NCBI GenBank assembly: GCA_023255285.1 | Contig: JALRIY010000073.1 | Coordinates: forward strand, 1-9,979 | DNA from: Algoriphagus sp. | GTDB taxonomy: Bacteria > Bacteroidota > Bacteroidia > Cytophagales > Cyclobacteriaceae | Length of the DNA: 9,979 nt | Direction: 5' to 3' | Shown here: piece by piece, positions 6,695-9,979 of the stretch | How the letters are laid out: each line of letters starts with the position of its first letter | Numbering within the stretch: the stretch's first letter is position 1 | The notes under the pieces: generated by a model | The model's database searches: none | What the model saw: the letters and a program-made list of their open reading frames with translations, nothing else | Told to the model about the DNA's origin: nothing | Position numbers and translations under genes: made by a program

Positions 6695-8200
6695 TTATGA
6701 TTTTTGTTGTTGCTGCTCAAATGTGATTACAATGAATTCAGCTGGTCTTACAATAGCGACTTTGATAGTCATTTTCATCAAACCATCTAGAATATCATTA
6801 GGGGTCATAGTAATTCCCAAACCGATTTCAACTGAGAAAGCATCATCAGGGCTTTGGCCTGCCAAAATTCCAGACTGCCACTGGTTCAATAAAAAGTTAG
6901 TTACAGTAGCCTTTAAAGTAGACCAAGTAGTAGAGTTGTTTGGCTCAAAAACAAAACCTTCTGCAGCAGCCTTGATGCTTTGCTCCAAGAATGTCATCGT
7001 TCTACGAACAGAAATGTATCTCCAATCTTGGCTATTTCCATCCAATGTTCTTGCTCCCCAAACCAATACTCCTTTTCCTTGGAAAGTTCGGATAGCATTA
7101 ATTGCCTTTCCATTCAATGGCAAGTTCAATTCCTCTTGCGTATCGCTGGTAATTTGAACACTTGGGCTAATTACAGAACCCAAAGACAAGTTTGCAGGTG
7201 CTTTTGCTACATTGACAGAACTGTCAACCATAGTATAAACTCCAGCCATCGCAGGACTTGCTGGCAATAAATTCAAGGATTCAGAGATTTGCGTCAAAAT
7301 TGAATTCAACTTCGCACTAACTACTTTCAAGGTTGCTTGTAGAGAAGAAACTTCTTCTTTGGTTGTGGCAGTTTCAATTTTAGCCAACTCATCCTTGATA
7401 GCATTTGCTCTAGCCTCATTGATTCGACCATTTTCCAAATCATCATTCACATCTTTTGAAAGAATTTCAATCAAATCTGCAGTATTACTTATGTTGGTGA
7501 AATTAACATCTCCAGATGCAATTATAGTAGTTTGCACAAATGGATAGTAAGCAGCACCCCACTGCAAGAAGTTGGCTCCAACACCCTCTCTAAATTGATT
7601 GATCACATCATCATCTGCATAGGTTCTTTCCTTAGCTCCATCAAATACGTCCAGAATAGCAAATCTGTTTTTAGTTGCATATCCACAATGGCTAAGCATC
7701 GCTTGCTGCAATGAAAAACATTCTGCCTTTGGTAGCAAAATAGCTTCAGGTATAACCAATAAAGTCGGCTCGTTGTATTTCAACAACTGTGGAAGTCCTG
7801 AGCCAGTAGCCTCATCATTGAAATCTTTTGCACTTACTCCAGCACTGTAATCTCCCACTGACAATACGTAGCAGTCAGCACCTCCATTGGAATAGAAAAA
7901 TTTAACAGCAGCATGCAACAAATAACGGGTAGCCGGATCTACCGCTAAGCTGTACCCGTTTACACTAGATGAATCTTCACTGATTTCGAACATTACTTTT
8001 GGAGCTCCTCCAAAAAACTGCTCAAATTCCGCAAAAGAAGAAATTCGAGTAGGCACATTTTTTAATGATTTGGTTCCTCTTGCCGCCTTCTGTGTGTATC
8101 CCAAAAAAACGGGGATTGCTGTTCCAACAGGAACTACAGAGGAGGCAAAGGCGCTTTTTTCTTCAATGTAAACGCCTGGTGTTGCTAATACAGTTGCCAT
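6695..8200 (-). CDS. Contractile tail sheath protein of an eCIS (Pvc2/Afp2 type)
   Basis: This 501-residue protein polymerises around the tube and contracts to drive it forward. The N-terminus MATVLATPGVYIEEKSAFASSVVPVGTAIPVFLGYT is classic for sheaths, as are SFAEFEQFFGG, the LLHAAVKFFYSNGGADCYVLSVG block (94-116) and the C-terminal domain from GVLVWGARTLDG (377-388). That domain continues with YISVRRTMTFLEQSIKAAAEGFVFEPN and GQSPDDAFSVEIGLG to IVRPAEFIVITFEQ. Between the central domain and SPAMAGVYTMVD lies a charged, helix-prone stretch (about 241-312) with coiled-coil character, longer than I would expect in a minimal sheath. Only one sheath gene is present, whereas Afp and PVC have three. 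The start is ATG 8200 in an AT-rich leader. Confidence 0.93.
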   Translation of the reverse strand: MATVLATPGVYIEEKSAFASSVVPVGTAIPVFLGYTQKAARGTKSLKNVPTRISSFAEFEQFFGGAPKVMFEISEDSSSVNGYSLAVDPATRYLLHAAVKFFYSNGGADCYVLSVGDYSAGVSAKDFNDEATGSGLPQLLKYNEPTLLVIPEAILLPKAECFSLQQAMLSHCGYATKNRFAILDVFDGAKERTYADDDVINQFREGVGANFLQWGAAYYPFVQTTIIASGDVNFTNISNTADLIEILSKDVNDDLENGRINEARANAIKDELAKIETATTKEEVSSLQATLKVVSAKLNSILTQISESLNLLPASPAMAGVYTMVDSSVNVAKAPANLSLGSVISPSVQITSDTQEELNLPLNGKAINAIRTFQGKGVLVWGARTLDGNSQDWRYISVRRTMTFLEQSIKAAAEGFVFEPNNSTTWSTLKATVTNFLLNQWQSGILAGQSPDDAFSVEIGLGITMTPNDILDGLMKMTIKVAIVRPAEFIVITFEQQQQKS

Positions 8201-8324
8201 AAATTTAAATTAAGTTTAAGTTGTTTCTAATTTGGAGGAGAATGCCGAATCAACAGAATTGATTACAGATAGGAAATAAAACTAAAAGAAAAGACAATTA
8301 GAAATTTAAGGACAACTTTTTTTT

Positions 8325-8359
8325 CAAAAATTAACCATTCTTTGATATTGAGGTTCAAA
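8325..8359 (-). promoter_or_regulatory. Weak candidate promoter of the sheath-tube operon
   Basis: On the minus strand TTTG (8359-8356) is followed after 22 nt by TAATTTTTG (8333-8325), which matches TAnnTTTG except for one extra base. It lies between the terminator-like hairpin at 8371-8401 and the sheath ATG, leaving a leader of roughly 120 nt. The imperfect match in AT-rich DNA keeps this tentative. Confidence 0.22.
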
Positions 8360-8370
8360 TAGATAGTTAA

Positions 8371-8401
8371 AAAATAATTTTGCTTCATGATAAGCAAAAT
8401 T
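8371..8401 (-). terminator. Probable minus-strand terminator upstream of the eCIS
   Basis: A perfect 10-bp stem, AATTTTGCTT (8376-8385) with AAGCAAAATT (8392-8401), encloses a 6-nt loop. Read on the minus strand it is followed by TTATTTTTTAA. It would stop transcripts arriving from kdsB before the sheath gene. The stem is AT-rich, so its strength is uncertain. Confidence 0.5.
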
Positions 8402-8412
8402 CTCGTTCTTGT

Positions 8413-8449
8413 AAACTAGTTAGATTCAGTATTCGACTAGTTTTTTTTT
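8413..8449 (+). terminator. Plus-strand terminator-like hairpin without an upstream gene
   Basis: AAACTAGT (8413-8420) pairs perfectly with ACTAGTTT (8436-8443) around a 15-nt loop, and a run of nine Ts follows (8441-8449). The orientation fits termination on the plus strand, yet no plus-strand gene precedes it in this window. Confidence 0.4.
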
Positions 8450-8624
8450 AGGGTAAAAGATTTTTTGTATTATAATAGAAATAAATTAATGAATTTTTCA
8501 AAGAAAATAGTTCTAAATGCATTTATTAGAGGTGCTTATTTTTCTTTTTGAGGAAAGGAATTAGATTTCAAAATGAATAGTAAATCGGATGGTTGTATAA
8601 TTTAAATCCAAAAAATAATTTAAA

Positions 8625-8655
8625 AATTAAAATAAAAATATTTATTATTTTAATT
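8625..8655 (-). terminator. AT-only inverted repeat after kdsB, possible weak terminator
   Basis: AATTAAAATAA (8625-8635) pairs perfectly with TTATTTTAATT (8645-8655) across a 9-nt loop, starting about 30 nt after the kdsB stop on the minus strand and followed by T-rich sequence. All pairs are A-T, so it may be only a by-product of base composition. Confidence 0.3.
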
Positions 8656-8683
8656 AAATATGTTAAATATTCATTTAGACATA

Positions 8684-9397
8684 TTATTTTACCAACAAAC
8701 GAGCCTTTTTTAAATCTTCCTCCGTATCTATTGCAATTGCTTCATGTGTGGTTTCTACCATTTGAATTGGAATCCCCCTTTCTACTAGTCTAAGTTGTTC
8801 CAACAATTCTATTTGCTCCAAGGATCCTTTCGGCCATTGGGTAAAGGAAAGTAAAATATCTCTGCGGTAAGCATATATTCCAATATGTTTCCAATATGTA
8901 ATCAATTTTCCCTCACGATTGTAAGGGATTGGTGACCTTGAAAAATAGAGGGCACGAAACCGTTCATCGACCACCACCTTCACAAAATTCGGGTTGAGTA
9001 CCTGCTCTGATGGTAATTTATGCATCAAGCTTGCTACGCCAACTTCAGGGTTTGCAAATACTTGAACCAAATCCTGTAGCGTCTTGGCATCTTGAAAAGG
9101 TTCATCCCCTTGCACATTGACTATAAGATCAGCATCCACCTGTGCTAGTGCCTCTGCAATCCGATCCGAACCGCTATCATGCTCTTGACTACTCCTAATT
9201 ACTTTCCCACCAATTGCCTGAATTTGTACTTCAATTTGGACATGGTCCGTAACTACCCAAACTTCATCGAAAACTGCCGTTGCTACTGTACTTTGGTAGG
9301 TACGCTGGATGACTGAAAGCCCCCCAAGATCTTGAACCAATTTGGCAGGTAGGCGGGTGGAAGCAAAACGGGCAGGAATAAGAGCAACAGTTTTCAA
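8684..9397 (-). CDS. kdsB: 3-deoxy-manno-octulosonate cytidylyltransferase (CMP-Kdo synthetase)
   Basis: This cytosolic enzyme activates Kdo with CTP to CMP-Kdo and pyrophosphate for attachment to lipid A during LPS synthesis. The 237-residue sequence carries the family motifs in order: IPARFASTRLPAK (7-19, nucleotide binding), HDSGSDRIAEA (73-83), VNVQGDEPF (93-101, metal and nucleotide site), YFSRSPIPYN (151-160), HIGIYAYRRDIL (171-182), LEQIELLEQLRLVERGIPI (193-211) and AIDTEEDL. It is slightly shorter than the roughly 245-250 residues usual for the family, but complete. The start codon appears to be TTG at 9397, because the protein begins directly with KTVALIPAR and no in-frame ATG lies just upstream. 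It has no functional tie to the eCIS, but shows a Gram-negative host. Confidence 0.93.
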   Translation of the reverse strand: MKTVALIPARFASTRLPAKLVQDLGGLSVIQRTYQSTVATAVFDEVWVVTDHVQIEVQIQAIGGKVIRSSQEHDSGSDRIAEALAQVDADLIVNVQGDEPFQDAKTLQDLVQVFANPEVGVASLMHKLPSEQVLNPNFVKVVVDERFRALYFSRSPIPYNREGKLITYWKHIGIYAYRRDILLSFTQWPKGSLEQIELLEQLRLVERGIPIQMVETTHEAIAIDTEEDLKKARLLVK

Positions 9398-9465
9398 AAT
9401 ATTGATTCTATATCAGCGTATTCAAGCAAATAAACAAGTTAAAAGTTCATTAGATAGCATTTTTC

Positions 9466-9979
9466 TTAATAATACCGAACCTCACATGTTGGAAAGGAAA
9501 ACATAAAAGCCTCTACAGCTTTAGGTGATAATCGAGTGTTGAAACAAGTGACTTTCTTTAGCCCAACAATTCCTTCTACTGGTTTTAAAGATCTCACATC
9601 AGTACTTGCAAAATCAAGTTCTACTAAGTTCACCAATCCTTCAATTCCCTTCAACGATTTAATATTAGTTCCTGATACTACCAGCTTTTCAAGATTCACC
9701 AAATTAGAAAGGGGTGTTAATTCTTCAATTCCTGTAGTTGAAATATCAAGGTCAATGAGGTTAGTGAGCTGAGAAATAGGGGAATAATTCGTAGCTGGTA
9801 GTTGAGATAATCTTAATGTAGTTAGCAACTTCATTTGACTGATGGGGCCAAGATCAACTAAAGGAGCGTCAAAAAAATAAAGACTTCTCAAATTTGAAAA
9901 TAGTAATAGGGGTGACAAATCAATGATGGAGGTACCTTCAAGTACCAATTCAGAAACCGAAGTCAATTGGTGGAGTAGT
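9466..9979 (-). CDS. Leucine-rich repeat protein, partial at the right edge
   Basis: The frame is open through the window edge, so the N-terminus is missing; the TTG at 9966 is internal. The visible 170 residues consist of about seven repeats of 22 residues of the SDS22/internalin type, with the pattern L..L..LDIS.T.I..L.PLSNL.NL. Examples are QLTNLIDLDISTTGIEEL and NLVNLEKLVVSGTNIKSL. The end, PKAVEAFMFSFPTCEVRYY, resembles the capping tail seen on LRR proteins of Bacteroidota. Such solenoids bind other proteins; the partner is unknown. Upstream domains such as a signal peptide or a TIR or kinase domain cannot be judged. It lies 68 nt before kdsB in the same direction and could be co-transcribed with it. 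Confidence 0.8.
   Translation of the reverse strand, partial: LLHQLTSVSELVLEGTSIIDLSPLLLFSNLRSLYFFDAPLVDLGPISQMKLLTTLRLSQLPATNYSPISQLTNLIDLDISTTGIEELTPLSNLVNLEKLVVSGTNIKSLKGIEGLVNLVELDFASTDVRSLKPVEGIVGLKKVTCFNTRLSPKAVEAFMFSFPTCEVRYY

Larger units (their letters stand above)
8201..8683. other. AT-rich spacer between kdsB and the eCIS sheath gene
   Basis: About 480 bases with no supported gene on either strand. It contains three inverted repeats listed separately (8371-8401, 8413-8449, 8625-8655) and a possible sheath promoter at 8325-8359. No attachment site, tRNA or insertion-sequence end is visible. The spacer marks the boundary between chromosomal housekeeping genes and the eCIS locus. Confidence 0.6.

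Noticed and set aside
6723..7714. Several plus-strand open frames opposite the sheath gene
   Set aside because: All lie antisense to a sheath with clear family motifs and show no recognisable protein features of their own.
251..8200. Interpretation as an ordinary prophage tail or a type VI secretion system
   Set aside because: There are no capsid, portal, terminase, integrase or TssJ/L/M-type membrane-complex genes. DUF4255, DUF5908 and paralogous tube proteins point to an eCIS. Genes beyond the junction are not visible, so this rests on what is present.
8593..8793. Plus-strand open frame of 66 codons overlapping the kdsB end
   Set aside because: Its first half is low-complexity Asn/Lys/Ile from AT-rich spacer, and the second half is antisense to kdsB.
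9536..9772. Plus-strand open frame opposite the LRR gene
   Set aside because: It is antisense to regular leucine-rich repeats, which readily leave open frames on the other strand.

Overview
The window holds most of the structural half of an extracellular contractile injection system (eCIS; a phage-tail-like particle of the Afp/PVC family) on the minus strand. It is flanked on the right by two housekeeping-type genes, and cut on the left by an abrupt junction with a lipocalin gene. AT-rich intergenic DNA, mostly absent Shine-Dalgarno sites, promoter-like TTG/TAnnTTTG motifs, an eCIS with LysM and DUF4255-type proteins, and an LRR protein ending in a Cys-x-V-x-Tyr-Tyr tail all suggest a member of the Bacteroidota. 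The assignment to phylum is an inference; no genus can be named.

Layout, read in the direction of transcription (right to left): an LRR protein running off the right edge (9979-9466); kdsB for CMP-Kdo synthesis (9397-8684); about 480 bases of AT-rich spacer with terminator-like hairpins; the contractile sheath (8200-6695) and main tube protein (6667-6197), closed by a strong hairpin terminator (6170-6121); a small two-helix membrane protein (about 5731-5522); a DUF4255/Pvc16-type tail-terminator protein (5510-4965); an unrecognised 280-residue protein (4870-4028); a second tube protein about 85% identical to the first (3938-3468); a Pvc5-type tube protein (3107-2583); a DUF5908/Pvc6-type small protein (2553-2356); a LysM tube-baseplate adaptor, Pvc7-type (2356-1652); and a VgrG-like spike/hub, Pvc8-type (1648-251). 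The last three are tightly coupled, with a 1-nt overlap and a 3-nt gap.

Sheath and tube polymerise around each other to form the contractile trunk. Pvc5-, Pvc6-, Pvc7- and Pvc8-type proteins connect the tube to the baseplate and spike, and the Pvc16-type protein caps the far end. The other expected parts (gp25-like Pvc9, baseplate wedge proteins Pvc11/12, fibre, tape measure, AAA+ ATPase, toxin cargo) are absent. They would be expected to the left of the spike gene, exactly where the sequence switches at about position 250-262 to an oppositely oriented lipocalin of gammaproteobacterial type that is itself cut off there. Both genes lose their 3' ends at the same point, so this is either a recombination breakpoint or an assembly chimera.
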